This document shows positions 1 to 12,851 of a stretch of 64,000 nt of DNA, piece by piece. The DNA is from Artocarpus heterophyllus (lineage: Eukaryota > Streptophyta > Magnoliopsida > Rosales > Moraceae). How positions within the stretch are numbered: the stretch's first letter is position 1; every line of letters starts with the position of its first letter. Both the position numbers and the translations under genes were made by a program. Where the stretch lies: NCBI GenBank assembly GCA_025403435.1, contig CM046348.1, positions 24,301,899-24,365,898 of the forward strand, read 5' to 3'. Under the pieces are notes generated by a model. That model did no database searches, was not told where the DNA came from, and saw only the letters and a list, made by a program, of their open reading frames with translations.

Positions 1-3000
1 TTAGAATTGCCCATGATAAGGAAGAAAGAGCAAGGATTTTCAAGGCATAGAAGGAGGAGAAAGCTTTAGCCAAGCAAAGTCAAGTTGTACAAGTAAAAGG
101 ACAAGGAAGTGTTCCAAGTCAAGGGCCGTCCTAGAACGTTCAAGCAGGACGCAACTACATTGCTAACAGCAAAAGGAAATGGAATGTGAATAATTCAAAG
201 AATCCAAAAGGTCAACCCATAAGAGGATTAATGATGTAGGAAACAACAAACCCCTTTGCAGACAATGCGGGAAAAGACATGCAGGGGAATGCAAGGCTAG
301 CACGAACAAGTGCTATATTTGTGGGGAAAGAAGGGCATTATGCTAGGAATTGTTTTTCTAATTCCCAAAATCAGAACAGTCATGCTCAGTAGAGGTCTCA
401 AGGAAACCAATTGCATGCGGTTCAAGTTCAGGCACAAATTGAAGGCCCTAGTGTCAGTCAAGGGCGACTAGAAGCTCCGGAACCAAGTGGGTGAATTTAT
501 GCCTACATGAAGAAGGAACAAGATACAGGAACCTCATCGGTGGTGACATGTTAGTTTTCTATTGCCCACACTGATGTATATATTTTATTTGATTCTGGAG
601 CAACATATTCGTTTGCATCGCTTAAGTTTGTGAAACGAATACGAAGTCAAAGAGATAGGATAGAGTAAACCTTTAGAATTGCACTACCCTCTAGGGAGGT
701 ATTAAGTGCTGATTATTGGTTACGTCATGTATCGATAGTCATATGTGGAAGGGAATTGTATATTGATTTTAGAATAATCGATATACAAGATTATAACGTC
801 ATCCTAGGAACGGATTTCCTAGGGAAAATACCCGGCTAAGATTAGTCATCGATACCGCAAGGTTTCGTGTCAACCTTCCGGAAGTGAGAAGTTTATGTAT
901 TTAGGGAAAGTTCCCAAAGCTCCCAAGGCGTTGACTTCTGCATTAAAGGCAAAGAAGATATTGGAAAATGGATGTACCGGTTATCTGGTGACTATACTAA
1001 GGAAAGATAAAGAAGCTCAGTTAGGACCAGAGAAGGTCCCCATAGTAAAGGAATTTATTGATGTGTTTTCGGACGAGTTGCAGACTTACCACTGGAACGA
1101 AAAATTTTGTTTGAAATCGAATTGACGCCCGAAACAGCCACGATTTTTTTTTAAGGCGCCATATCAAATGATTCCAGGGAAACTCGAGGAACTTCAGGTG
1201 CAACTAAAGGAAATATTGGACAAGGGGTTCATCCGACCAAGTTATTCCCCATGGGGAGCACCTGTTCTATTTGTTAAGAAGAAGGATCGAATGTTACGAA
1301 TGTGTATTGATTATCGGGAACTAAACAAGGTCACGATTAAGAACAAGTATCCACTCCCAAAGATTGATGATTTGTTTAATCAATGGAAAGGAGCATTGTC
1401 TTCATCGACGATATTTTCATATACTCAAGAACGCCAGAGGAACATGAAAAGCACTTGAGGATTGCACTATAATTATTGAGAAGGCATCAATTGTACGCCA
1501 AGTTCTCAACATGTAAGTTTTAGCTGGAGAAGGTTCAATTCCACAGACATGTGGTGACACGAGAAGGAGTATCTGTTGATCCTTCCGAAGTTGAGCAATG
1601 AATAAGTGGCCTACACCTAAAAGTGTGTCAGAAATTAGAAGTTTCCTCGATTTAGCAGGCTACTATCGACGTTTTGTAGAAGGATTTTCCTGACTTGCAG
1701 CACCATTCACTGCACTTACATGAAAAGCAGCGAAGTATGAATAGACTAAGGAATGCGAAGAAAGTTTCCAAGGATTAAAAGGGCGACTTACAAGTACACC
1801 AGTACTGACAATACCAGATCCGAACCATGGAACGTTCGTGATCTATAGTGATGCATCAAAAATAGGATTGGAGCCGTATTGATGCAAAGTGAAAAAGTGA
1901 TTGCTTATGCATCCCAACAGTTAAAGGATTATGAAAGAAATTATCCGATGTATGATTTAGAGTTAGCGATGGTTGTATTTGTATTGAAGATATAGTGTCA
2001 TTACCTATGTGGACCTAAGTACGAAATTTATACAGACCATTAGAGTCTGAAGTGCATCTTCATACAGAAAGAGCTCAACATGAAGTAGCAAAGGTGGCTA
2101 GAGTTAGTCAAAGACTACGACTGTAAGATTTTGTATCACCTGGGAATGGCTAATCAAGTAGCCAATGCCCTTAGTCGTAGAACAACGTCCTTGCTAGTAA
2201 CGGTATAGATGATACCAAAACCTCTCCAAAAAGGATTTGATGGAAGCAGAAATAGAGCTAGTCACAGGAAGATTAGCTAATTGATCCTTTCAACCAACTA
2301 TTGTGGAGAATTTAAAAGAGCAACAAGAAGCAGATCCGTCGCTACTTAAAGTTAGGAATGAAGTTCTTAAAAACAAAGAAACAGAATTTAGCATTTTGAA
2401 AGATAGTATCATCCGTTACAAGAGTAGGATATGCATTCCCAATGATGAAGGATTAAAGAAGCAAGTATTAGAAGAAACTCATGAAACACCATATGTGGCT
2501 CATCCAGGAGCTACTAAAATGTACCAAGATTTGAAAGAACACTATTGGTGGAATGTAATGACGAATGACGTCGCGAGATTCGTCAGCAAATGCCTTACAT
2601 GCCAAAAGGTGAAAGTTGAGCATCAACGGCCAGTAGGCGAATTACACAAAAAATTGATATCCTAGAGTGGAAATAGGATCAGATAACTATGGACCGGGTA
2701 ACCGGGCTACCTAGAACTACGGGTGGACATGATGCTATATGGGTAATTGTTGATAGATTGACTAAATCAACTTATATCCTACCCATTAAACTCAGCAGTT
2801 CTGTAGAACGACTGGCTGAACTATACGTAACCCAAATAGTTAGATACCACCGAGTTTCGAAGTCTATCATTTTTATCATAATGGTAGATTCACTTCCAAG
2901 TTTTGGAGAAGTGTTCATCAAGCAATGAGAACAAAACTGACGTTCAGCACAGCCTTCCACCCATAAACGGACGGTCAATCAGAAAAGGACCATCCAGACT

Positions 3001-3727
3001 TTAGAGGATATGTTAAGAGCATGTGTGCTAGATTTTAAGAGAGGATGGGATAAAAAGCTTCCTCTGATCGAATTTGTATACAACAATAGTTATCGAAGCT
3101 CCATTGGTATGGTTCCATATGAAGCTCTATATGGAAGGAGATGTAGATCACCTTTACATTGGTACGAAACCCAAGAAAAGGCGTTGTCGACCATAGATTT
3201 TGATAATAGAACAACGGAAGAGGTAAAGTTAATTGGTCAACGAATGAAAATGGCTTTTAGTCGGCAAAAGAGTTATGATTAATCGACGACGGAGACCTTT
3301 AAAGTTTCAAGTAGGAGACTTGGTCTTTTTGAAGATAATGCCCATGAAAGGAAATTGTAAGATTTGGGAAGAAAGGAAAGCTCAGTCCAAGGTATATTGG
3401 ACCATTTGAGATCTTGAAATAGATAGATAATGTAGTTTATAAGTTAGCCATACCCTCTAATCTAGCATTGGTACACAATGAATTCCATATGTCCATGCTA
3501 AAGAAGTATGTGCCAGACCCTTCACATGCTCTTCAGCCGGAAGAAATTGACATACAGGACAATCTGTCTTATGAAGAAAATCAGTTCAAATTCTGGCACA
3601 AGAAGAGAAGGAATTAAGGAACAAGAAGATACCTCTCGTCAAAGTTTTATGACGCCACCAACAAGTAGAAGAAACAACGTAGGAACGAGAGGATGAAATG
3701 AGGAAAGACTACTCTGAATTATTTTGA
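1..3727 (+). pseudogene. Degenerate gag-pol of element B
   Basis: The fragments follow chromovirus order. A zinc-knuckle region with CRQCGKRHAGEC and CYICGE lies near 255-330, where a frameshift breaks the second knuckle. A protease core with FDSGATYSF is near 590-615. RT starts at 1168-1400 with [19 protein letters not shown] and a PLPKIDDLF stretch. About 300 nt that should encode the middle of RT are missing near 1385-1402, so the sequence jumps from the DDLFNQ region straight to the FIDDI catalytic box near 1405. RNase H remnants lie at 1800-2200. The integrase zinc-binding domain is at 2303-2665 (H-H-C-C, including CLTCQKVK), and the catalytic core is at 2689-3282. A chromodomain-like tail (IPLVKVLW-like, WEREDEMR) ends at the stop at 3725-3727. 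Stops occur in every domain, so no functional product is possible. Confidence 0.88.
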
Positions 3728-3748
3728 TTTTCGAGGACGAAAATTCTT

Positions 3749-3761
3749 AAGGGGGGTAGAT
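3749..3761 (+). other. Polypurine tract of element B
   Basis: AAGGGGGGTAGAT lies directly before the 3' LTR and after the chromodomain stop and a TTTCGAGGACGAAAATTC-like block common in Del/Tekay elements. It would prime plus-strand DNA synthesis. Confidence 0.75.
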
Positions 3762-6700
3762 TGTAATGACCAAGGAAACGTCATCAATAAAACCTAATAT
3801 TTAATTAGGTTTAATTAATGAATTTATTCTTAAAAATGTGAAATTTTGTAAAAATTGTAGTTTCTGTGAAAATTACAATAAAATATAAATGAGCGGCATT
3901 GATTGCAAATTTTATGGCATATGTAATGCAATGGTGGATATTGTCAAATACAAATTTTATGAGTTTGATGACTCAGAGATTTGTGCATAATATCCATAAA
4001 ATGAATTTCATGTCGCAATTAATTGTGAAATTGTGATATAAACGAATGAATGATTAGAATGTACATAGGACATAGAGGTTGTCCTAACCCTAACCGGGGG
4101 TAGAAAGGAGGCCAGAGCAGTATAAGAATACTGCTAAATGAAAACGCAGATACGAAAAATGTTATGATTGGCCTCAAAAAGTAAACGAAAAGTAAGTTAA
4201 ATATTTTTATACAGTCTAAGGATAGAAAGTACACTAAATTGACCACGGTAGTATACGAAAAATACTGTGTGGTAAAAAATTACACAGTATAAATTTTTAA
4301 CTCCACAAAGTAGACATTTGCTTGAATTCTATTGGGCCAACAAGCCATGCAATGTGGCCCAATAAGATGAGGACACCTAGTGGTATACTCATGGGTTACC
4401 ATGAGTCACCAAATGTGATAAGGATGCATTTAAGGCAAAGTTATCACAAAAATTCACTTCCTTTCTTTCCTTCCAAGATTCGGCAGCCATGTCCAGGTCT
4501 CTAAAAAAATTTCTCAACCCCCAAACTTTGCAAAAATACCCCCAAACAAGTTTTACAAGCAAGTACAAGGATTTCCCACAAGTTTTTAGGTAAAATCCTA
4601 AACTTTTTCATGAGTTTTCAAGGGATTTTTCATGGGTAAAGGGCAAAGATTAATCCATGCTATTTTTGCATAAAAGGAAGTCCAAGAAGAAGTTCAAGAA
4701 GCCTTTAAGGCTTAGAAAGCCAAAAAGTGTTATTTGGGTAAGTTTTAAAGTTTAAAGTTTTGAATTTTGTTTTGATTTTATTCTTTCAAACCCATGAGGG
4801 GTTTTGAGCATGTATTTGCTGGAATTTTATGTATATGTGATGATTGGCAAGTTTGAGTTGTGAAACTTTGGTTTATAGTGCAAAATGACAATTTTTGCAA
4901 AAAGTATTATTTTTGTAATTTTGATGTTTGACTTTGTAAAAGAGATGTTTGAGCATGAGAATGTGTGGATTAAGGCATGAAATGGTTTCTGCAGGGGTAG
5001 AATTGCAAGTTTGAAACGGATTTTTGTAAAAATGCCAAAGGGACTAAATTGAAAGAAAAAGTTCCTTCTCGGCAGATTTGAAAAATAGTCAAAGACGCAC
5101 CTGTACAGTGAGATTTTGGGAAAAGTTAAAACATGAAAGTTGTAGATCTCGATGAAACTGTTAGGTTGCGTAGACGGTTTGTCTAAAAACTCAATCGTTT
5201 GTGAGTTTTTGATTTTTCAAGAATATATTAAAAGTGAAAAAAGTGTTAAATGGCAAAAATGTTATTTTTGCAAATGATTTAAGGTATGGTACCTTAAGTA
5301 AAAATGATCCTTGAGAAAAATAGGAAATTTTGATGCAAAGAAGTATATTTTAGTCCCGGGGCTAAAATCGTCAAAATTTTCAGTTCAGGGACTAAACCGC
5401 AAAGTTTTATGAAAATGGGGCATAATTGAGAAATAAAGAGATTTGACCTACTAGGGTGTTATTTTGAAATTAGTATATGGTTATTTTCGTAAGAATAACG
5501 AATCGAGTTCTGGTAGGTTAGTGGACCCACGAAGGGCAAAATCGTCATTTTTGTCCAAATAACCCGAACCGTTTTGAAATGTTTCTAATGGAATAAGAAA
5601 ATGACTAGAAAGGGTTCCCGCCCTTCGTTAGAAACGATAGGGTAAAGTTAGATAGAAATAAGAAAAACCAGTGGTTTTTAGAGTTGTACATAGTAATGCA
5701 ACTCAATTTATTAACTAACGGATGTTTCGTATCGAAACATAGTGGAATTTGGCTAATGGCTTTGTAATTGGCCAACAGGATCCTAGGAGTCTAGAGAAGG
5801 GAAATCGAGGTTAAGTTGCCCTGACATTCGCATCAAGTAAGTACCCTTCCCACCTACAAGTATGAAATGTAGGTTTAGAAAGAAATGTATGTATATGTAT
5901 ACCTGTGCGTATAATTAAGTGTAAACTTGTATGTTTGCCATGATATGAATACCTAGGGGTATAGTCATGTATGAATAAGTGTGAGCATATTAATGTGTAC
6001 CAGTGTGTACAAGTTGTTATGTACTTGTATGTACAATAATGAAAATGAGCATGTGTACCATGATTTTGTACCTGTGTGTATAATATATTGTGTACCTGTG
6101 TGTACAATAATGAAAATGAGCATGTGTATCATGATTTCGTACATGTGTGTACAATGATAAATATTTGAGTATGTATAAAGTAGGTATCTGTGTGTACATT
6201 TTATATTAAGTACCTGTGAGTACATTATGCTATATACCTGTGCGTATATTAATGTGTACCAGTGTGTATAAAAAGTAAGTACCTGTGTGTACTATGCTAT
6301 GCAAGAGAATTTATGTTTCATGGATAATATGTGATTATCACTTCATGCATGGTATGTCAACCATAATAAATGGACTGGTAAATGTATCACCAGAAATTAA
6401 GAAAAGTGTCGTACCGGCTCCTAACTCAAGGAGAGTTTAAAGGATATGTTACGGTCACGGTGTTACGTAGACCTAAATGAAATTGCGCAATGGTACGAAC
6501 ACTTGGGCCCTAGTAAAGATAAGAAATGATGAGAATAAAGAAAGTTTATAAGAAAGCATAATTGATTCATGCATTCATGTGAATATCCATGTGGGATTTA
6601 TGGGACTTACTGGGCGTTAGCTCATTAAGTTTTTCATGCTGTAGGTATTCCGATGAAAAGGTCAGAATGAGTCGTAATGATGAGCTGGCGGACGGATGAG

Positions 6701-6966
6701 GTGTGCAGATTGGGTATGGAGTCCGCTGCTGTAATGTTTTCCGCCACGCATGTTTAAAGTTATTTTGATATGAAATGATTAAAAGAAAGATGTTATGAAA
6801 GTAAAAGTATTAATTATGTAAATACAAGTATGTGAAAGTATTTTGGGAGTTATCAAAGTTATTGTAAGTAAATATTTATTTCCGTTTAAAAAAAAAATTC
6901 CTAAATTTTTGCCCTAAAGTAAGTAAGAAAGAGTTTTATCACAGCCCGAAAAGGCGGGTTGTGACA
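3762..6966 (+). repeat. 3' LTR of element B (3.2 kb)
   Basis: It starts TGTAATGACC after the polypurine tract and ends GGTTGTGACA directly before copia coding sequence. The length of 3205 bp fits long-LTR chromoviruses. There is no second copy in the window to compare with. It holds no credible gene; the minus-strand ORFs at 5811-6225 are translations of the minisatellite inside it. Confidence 0.82.
5880..6300 (+). repeat. Degenerate minisatellite inside LTR of B
   Basis: Many diverged copies of a GTACCTGTGTGTA-type unit follow each other. A longer period is also visible: the block containing ATAATGAAAATGAGCATGTG occurs at about 6031-6055 and 6102-6126, roughly 72 bp apart, with similar flanks. 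Confidence 0.8.
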
Positions 6967-7194
6967 GATGTTGTGTTTGATGAGATTTTCATGTTACGTG
7001 GGACATCTACTACGGGATCTAGTGATGTTGATCAGGAAAGATCTGGCAGACAGGTGGAGTTTCAGATTGAGACAGGTACATCATCCGATTCGACTTTCTA
7101 GTCAAGTTCAAAGAGTCAAGGCGATATGGCTTCCCCGTTGCCACCAACGCCACCACCACAGTACTATATTCTAAGGATAGGCCAAGGAGAGATG

Positions 7195-8165
7195 TTAGGC
7201 CTCCACAGAGGTATGCTGAGGCCGACTTGGTGGCTTATGCTTTATCAGTGGTAGAAGGTATTGAGTTTAGTGAAGAACCTTCTACCTATTCAGAGATGGT
7301 TAATTCAGTTGACTCTAGTAAATAGATGATTGCTATACAAAAGGAGATGGAATCCCTACATAAGAATGACACATGGGATTTGGTAAAGTTACCCAAAGGG
7401 AAGAAAGCTGTTCACTACAAATGGGTATTTAAAAGAAAAGATGGTACACCGGGAGTTGAAGATGCTAGGTATAAGGCTAGACTAGTTGCAAAATGATACA
7501 ATCAGGTTACAAGTGTTGACTTTACAGATGTTTTTTCTCTTGTGGTTAAGCATAGCTCAATTCGAGATTTGCTTGGTATTATGGCCACTCATGATCTTGA
7601 GCTTAAGCAGTTAGATGTGAAGACTGCATTTTTACATGGAAAGCTCGAGGAAAACATTTATATGCAACAACCCAAGGGTTTCGTTGTTACAGGTAAAGAA
7701 GATTATGTTTGCTTGTTGAAAAGTCTCTTTACGATTTGAAACAGTCTCGTAGGCATTGGTATAAGAGGTTCGACTCATTTATGACCGCTCATGAATTTAA
7801 GAGGAGTAGCTATGACAGTTATGTCTACTTCAAGAGGGGTAATGATGGGTCCTTTGTTTATTTGCTTTTATATGTTGATGATATATTGATTACTGATAAG
7901 AATAAAGGAGAGATTAAGAAGTTAAAGGCTCAACTCAGTAGAGACTTTGAGACGAAGGACTTAGGGGCTGCCAAGAAGATTCTTGACATGGAGATCTTGA
8001 GAAATAGAAAAGCAGGTAAGCTATATTTGAGACAGAAAGGATATATCGAAAAAGTTTTGCACAGGTTCAACATGCAGAAAGCAAAACCAGTGAGCACTCA
8101 GTTAGCTGTGCATTTCAGACTTTCAGGTGCATTAGCTCCACACTCAAACGATGAGATTGAGTACA
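7195..8165 (+). pseudogene. Copia reverse transcriptase, 5' part (element A)
   Basis: The Ty1/copia RT is readable over frames with a few defects. A WDLVKLPKGKKAVHYKWVFK-type start lies at about 7375-7435. LDVKTAFLHGKLEENIYM (catalytic Asp region) is at 7610-7665, and the ORF at 7709-8170 carries LLLYVDDILIT, the catalytic YVDD box, at about 7861-7893. In-frame stops near 7324 and 7494 and a frameshift near 7730 kill it. The reading ends where element C begins, just before the region that would encode the end of RT and RNase H, which is found at 27113. It is therefore a disrupted fossil. Confidence 0.88.
8161..8165 (+). other. Target-site duplication of element C, left copy (gtaca)
   Basis: Identical to 27113-27117. 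Both lie in the copia pol of element A, and the pol reading continues across them. Confidence 0.88.
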
Positions 8166-9019
8166 TATGACACCCATTATTTTCTTAACAGGTAATATGG
8201 TAATTAAATTAATTATTAGTATGCCAACTAAAATTTATTTTATCTAAAATCTATTTCATCCTATTTATTTATACCTATTTCAAAATTTTCTAAATCTATT
8301 TAGTAAATTTACCGAAACGCTCTTGGAACATCACATTAATTACTAAAATGTCATTTGGCATTATATGAACTAAAGTCTCTGAAGGAGACATAATGCACTT
8401 AATGCTTTACCTACTTGTCTCCCAGTTCCCATTATTTTCCTTCAATCGGGCCCTCTAATAAAGAAAACCATACATTCATTTTCTTTTCTCCGTGCAACAC
8501 TTATCTTTTCCTTTCTCCTTGAAATGTCTTCCTCTCATTCTCTTCTTCTTCTTCCTTTTTTTGCTCTCTAAACTTGAGAAACCCAGCTCCATGTCGTTCA
8601 AAAGTTCCCATGCTAAAGTTGAACTTGAGCTTTAATCTCTTGAATTGATGACTTAAAGTTTTCAATGAGATTTTTAAGGTAAGATTTTAGAAAATTAATC
8701 TAGTCTTATCTACCATCTTTACTTTGAAATTGCTCATTTATTTTACTGCATAATTTAGATTTTATGGTTTTGAATGAGAAAGTTTGACATAAGCATGTTT
8801 TCACCCTTATTTGTAAAAAGGGCTAGAGATATAGTTTGATGATGATTTTGGTATAAAACTCATGAAAATATGTTTATTGTGATTATATAATGCAAGCTGC
8901 ATATTTTGGAATGGTTTTAAGATTTTGAACAAGGATAATATGTTTTGGGGTAAAGAAAAATTTGACATTTCATAAACTTTGTAGTACCTCTATGGGTAGT
9001 GGCTATTTCTTGAAATCCT
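8166..9019 (+). repeat. 5' LTR of element C, left half
   Basis: Collinear with 24655-25508 at roughly 98% identity by eye. It begins TATGACACCC where the 3' copy has TGTGACACCC, so the canonical TG has mutated to TA. Interrupted after 9019 by element D. Confidence 0.88.
9015..9019 (+). other. Target-site duplication of element D, left copy (atcct)
   Basis: atcct is repeated at 18694-18698. The uninterrupted 3' LTR of C has a single copy in the same context (25504-25508), so it serves as the empty-site control. Confidence 0.92.
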
Positions 9020-11053
9020 TGTTAGAAACAAAGTGCGTAGCGGAATTTTAAAATTTTTCATCAGAGTAATTTCCAAAACACAAGTTTGACTTGCTATATG
9101 TATAAATTAGATAGATCTTACTGACCTTTGTGTGAAGATCCTCCGCAGCCTGTGAAGAAAAGTAACATTCCAGAAGAGCCTCAACCAACTGGTCTTCTTT
9201 GCTATTCTCTATCCACAACCGGAGTGAGTGTGGGCTCACACGTATAGCTCTTCCACCGACGACACTCCTTCCAACCAAGAGAGAGAACCCAGAGCTAGTG
9301 TTCGTGATTTGTGAACAAAAGCTCTTAGGGAGTTTTTCAGATGCTCACTAGAAGAGTATCACTCTTAATCTCTTAATTGATCTGAGTAAATCATGAGACT
9401 CACTCCCTTTATATAGCCATTGGTCCTGGGGTCAGTCCTTATCAGATTAGGTCTCAAAAACTCGAAACAGAATCAAGTTTGGATCAATATCTGATAAGAT
9501 CCGTGTGAAAACGCGTAATCTTTTTTTCTCGCTGGTCGGCAGGCCGAATATCTTGATCGACAGGCCGAAAAGGCTCCATCGGCAGGCCGAACTTGTCATT
9601 CGACAGGCCGAACTCCTGAGAAAAAATCTCCGCAAATCTTTTATTTTCCACCCGAGATTCTAAAGGATAAAGTCTCAGTTTTGATTCAAATAACCCAATA
9701 GAGAAGATATCTGATCAAAACAAACTTTATCAAGATAATCTCTAAGAAAATAAATCAATTCACAATAATTCTACAAGTTTATCTTGATCTAATTTATCCA
9801 AAATTAAATCAACCGATAAACAGACAAGAATTATCCGATGCCAATAATTCAACAAGTTTATCTTAAATTAATTTTATTACAAAATTAATTCAACCAATAA
9901 ACAGACATGAATTATTTGATTCTTACAAATTTTAAACCAATCTGATAATTCCGACATAAGTCACCAATTATAGGAAAAAGCACGCCGTGTCATTACAGGA
10001 TTTTGTGAGCTAGCAAAGGGGACCAAAATGGACCTATAAAGTTCAAGCTCATGATAATTATGAAACCCAATATCCCAGATATACGTTTCACAATTATCAA
10101 CTTCAACGCTACTCCACTAAAAGCTTGGAGCTGCACTCTCGAACTTTATAGAATTACGAAGCTTGTGTAGCTAAGTCTCCGTGACATATCAAAGTGTATC
10201 ATATCCCCATATGAAAATCCATAATCGGCTTAAGGACAAGTTCTGTCTTACCTTCCCGATTATTTTTATCTTACGTTCCATTGTCTCACCATTAGAAAAC
10301 TTATCATCCAAAGATAGTATATCATTCAGTTACACCTATGTATCCAAATGGTTGAGCGCTCCAGTTTTCCAATTACAGGACAACGCATATAAGAGGATAT
10401 CATTACTCCTAAAGAGGAGCTATGGATTCTATATCTATGAATAACAAGTCTACGCTATCAAGAGTCATGTCTCCAACGTACCGGCATGCATACCACTATT
10501 GAGATGTGGAAGTCACCCATTGGTACATCAAAAGACACAAGTCGAGACAACGGGCCCACTATTCATCTCAGGATTAAGATACAATACAAATGATTGTCTA
10601 AAGTGAATCGATTTGCCAAGACAGAATTATTAATCCAAATCAATTCACTTTATGTCCCGATCCAACACATCGTCACCTATGACAACGTGCCAATGTTTCT
10701 ATTCACGGAGTCCAACTCTGATGGCCAAGACAAACCATCTCCCAAAGGGATATAGACAACATAACAATCTTTACATGAATAAAGCGCCCAACTTTATTCC
10801 CTCGATTGCGGATCATATGTTTTAGACCATCACCTTAAGAATCGTGTCTTCCGCATAATCAGTCCATCATATGCCCAATTCTTAAGGTTTAGGCTGACAG
10901 TCTCAGACTACTGTTTGCTTATCATACATTCAGCAAATATGAACGTAAAGAGGACAAGATTTGGTATATATAAATGAATAAATTCTTTATTGATATAAAA
11001 ATGTCTCCAAAAACGTATTACATTTTTACTCCTTAGCGCATACATGTCTAACA
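9020..11053 (-). repeat. 3' LTR of element D (2034 bp)
   Basis: Pairs with 16683-18693. The terminal inverted TGTTAG/CTAACA is intact. It adjoins the polypurine tract at 11054-11068, which identifies it as the 3' LTR of a minus-strand element. It includes four TCGGCAGGCCGAA-type units at 9535-9612. The ORF at 10181-10444 inside it has no support as a gene. Confidence 0.9.
9535..9612. repeat. GGCAGGCCGAA cluster, 4 units (3' LTR of D)
   Basis: Four units of the form TCGRCAGGCCGAA spaced about 22 bp apart. The other LTR of the same element (17199-17253) has only three, more mutated, units. Confidence 0.9.
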
Positions 11054-12696
11054 ATCTCCCACTTGCACTAAGTGAGTAAATACAACAAATTTTGCATCCC
11101 CATAGCTTCCACATCCTCTCGAAGACTCTCCTAGTAAGTGTCTTCGTAAATAGATCAGCTAAATTGTCCTCTGACGCGATCTTGCACACCGTGACATGCC
11201 CGCCCTCAATGAAGTCCTTTATCACATGATACTTTCGATCAATATGCTTACTCTTCTTGTGAAATCTTGGTTCCTTAGCATTAGCTACCGCCGCACTGTT
11301 ATCACAGTATAGTGATACCGCATTATCCATACCAGGATCTACCTCAAGATCTCCAAGGAACTTGCAGAGCCATACTGCTTCTTTCGAAGCATCACTAGCC
11401 GCCACATACTCGGCCTCCATTGTTGAATCCGAAGTGCAATCTTGCTTCGCACTTCTCCAACTGATGGCACCGCCGCCTAGAGTAAACACAAACCCCAAAG
11501 TTGATTTCCTAGAATCCAAACAAGATTGAAAATCCGAATCAGTGTATCCTAGAGGAGTTAAATCCTCACCCGAATACACAAGCATATACCCTCGAGTCCT
11601 TGTCAAGTACTTGAAAATATGCTTTATCCGCAACCCAATGGTTCGGTCCTGGATCCGCCTGAAATCGACTTACAATCCCGACCGCATAACTAATATCCGG
11701 TCGTGTGCAAAGCATGGCATACATGAGACTACCCACTGCCGAAGCATAAGGTACCTTCTTCATGTATTCTCTTTCTTCACAAGACTTTGGAGAGTCTTTC
11801 TTAGAAAGAGTAATTCCAGACCTAGATGGTTGCCCACCTTTCTTGGAATCCTGCATTGCAAACCTTCTGAGAATTTTATCTATGTAGCCGGCCTGTGACA
11901 AAGCTATCATTTTGTTCTTCCTATCTCGAAAGATCTGGATACCGAGAACAAAATTAGCCTCACCCAAGTCCTTCATGTCAAACTGCTTGGTCAACCATAA
12001 TTTGACCGATGACAATGCCCCAACGTCATTGCCAATTAGCAGAATGTCATCCACATAGAGCAGTAGAAAAACCACCTTCCCATCTTTAATGTGTTTGTAA
12101 ACACATAGTTCATCCACATTTTGTGAGAACCCATAAGTCTTGATCACTTGATCAAATCTTATGTTCCAAGAACGAGAAGCCTGCTTAAGTCCATAAATTG
12201 ACTTTAGCAGCTTACAAACTTTACCCTCTTGACCCGTGACCTTGAACCCGTCTGGTTGTTCCATATAAATGGACTCATTAAGATAGCCATTTAGAAAAGC
12301 CGTATTGACATCCATCTGCCAAATCTCGTAGTCGAGAGCAGCAGCTATGGACAAGAGAATCCGGATGGACTTAAGCATGGCTACAGGTGAAATGGTTTCC
12401 TCATAATCGATTCCTTCCTTTTGCGTATAACCCTTAGCTACCAGTCTAGCCTTAAAGGTTTCGACCTTTCCATCCACTCCTCTTTTCCTCTTGTAGATCC
12501 ACTTACACCCTATGAGTTTTACCCCTTCGGGAAGATCCACAAGCTCCCAGACCCGATTAGTCTCCATAGACTTCATCTCTATGTTCATGGCCTCTATCCA
12601 GAGTTTTGAATCAACATCCTCCATAGCTTCTACGTAAGTATAAGGATCCCTGTCATGTTCATCCGGTTCAGCTAATAAGGCCTCCCCATTGAACAT
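10908..12696 (-). pseudogene. Copia reverse transcriptase and RNase H (element D)
   Basis: The RT ORF (12696-11566, 376 aa) begins in the linker and carries the WELVDLPEGVKLIGCKWIYK-type start, the DVNTAFLNGYL motif and the LLLYVDDILLIG catalytic box at about residues 211-222. A frameshift near 11630 (RFQADPGPNHW) moves into the second ORF (11633-10908). That ORF carries the RNase H part: YTDSDF, SWRSAKQ, MEAEYVAASDA, and the SKHIDRKYH segment typical of copia C-termini. The second ORF runs on through the polypurine tract into the LTR instead of ending at a clear stop. Apart from the frameshift both domains are well preserved, consistent with a moderately recent insertion. Confidence 0.92.
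11054..11068 (-). other. Polypurine tract of element D
   Basis: The sense strand reads GTGCAAGTGGGAGAT, immediately before the TGTTAG of the 3' LTR. Confidence 0.85.
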
Positions 12697-12851
12697 ATAC
12701 CTCTCAGGTTGACGCCCGATCCTCCCACTACGCCGAAGCCCCTAAGATTGTTGTTCAAGTTTGTTTGGTTTTTCTACACCAATCGGAATGGTTTGTTCGG
12801 AACCTCCGGAGTGAACGGATCACCCCTTAACTCCTCAAGCACCACTTTGCT

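Larger units (their letters stand above)
1..6966 (+). mobile_element. Element B: decayed Ty3/gypsy chromovirus, 5' end outside window
   Basis: The internal region (1-3761) reads in the order gag zinc knuckle, protease, reverse transcriptase, RNase H, integrase, chromodomain, as expected for Ty3/gypsy. It is followed by a polypurine tract and a 3' LTR ending TGTGACA at 6966. The next base continues in copia-type pol sequence (element A), so B is inserted in A. Its 5' LTR and the other copy of its target duplication lie outside the window. The coding region is broken by many stops and frameshifts, so the copy is dead. The long LTR and chromodomain suggest a Del/Tekay-like lineage (inference). 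Confidence 0.9.
6967..8165 (+). mobile_element. Element A, left part: Ty1/copia pol fragment
   Basis: Copia integrase C-terminal/linker and RT sequence is cut on the left by element B and on the right by element C. The last five bases, gtaca (8161-8165), recur at 27113-27117, where the pol sequence continues. This shows a single copia element split by the insertion of C. Confidence 0.9.

Noticed and set aside
5811..6225. Minus-strand ORFs rich in THxYxxH
   Set aside because: Translation of the GTGTGTA minisatellite in the LTR of B.
5880..6300. CRISPR-like array
   Set aside because: Plant nuclear context, and the repeats are diverged tandem units without unique spacers; no cas genes.
10181..10444. 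87-aa ORF in the LTR of D
   Set aside because: The homologous stretch in the other LTR is not open over the same span; LTR sequence only.
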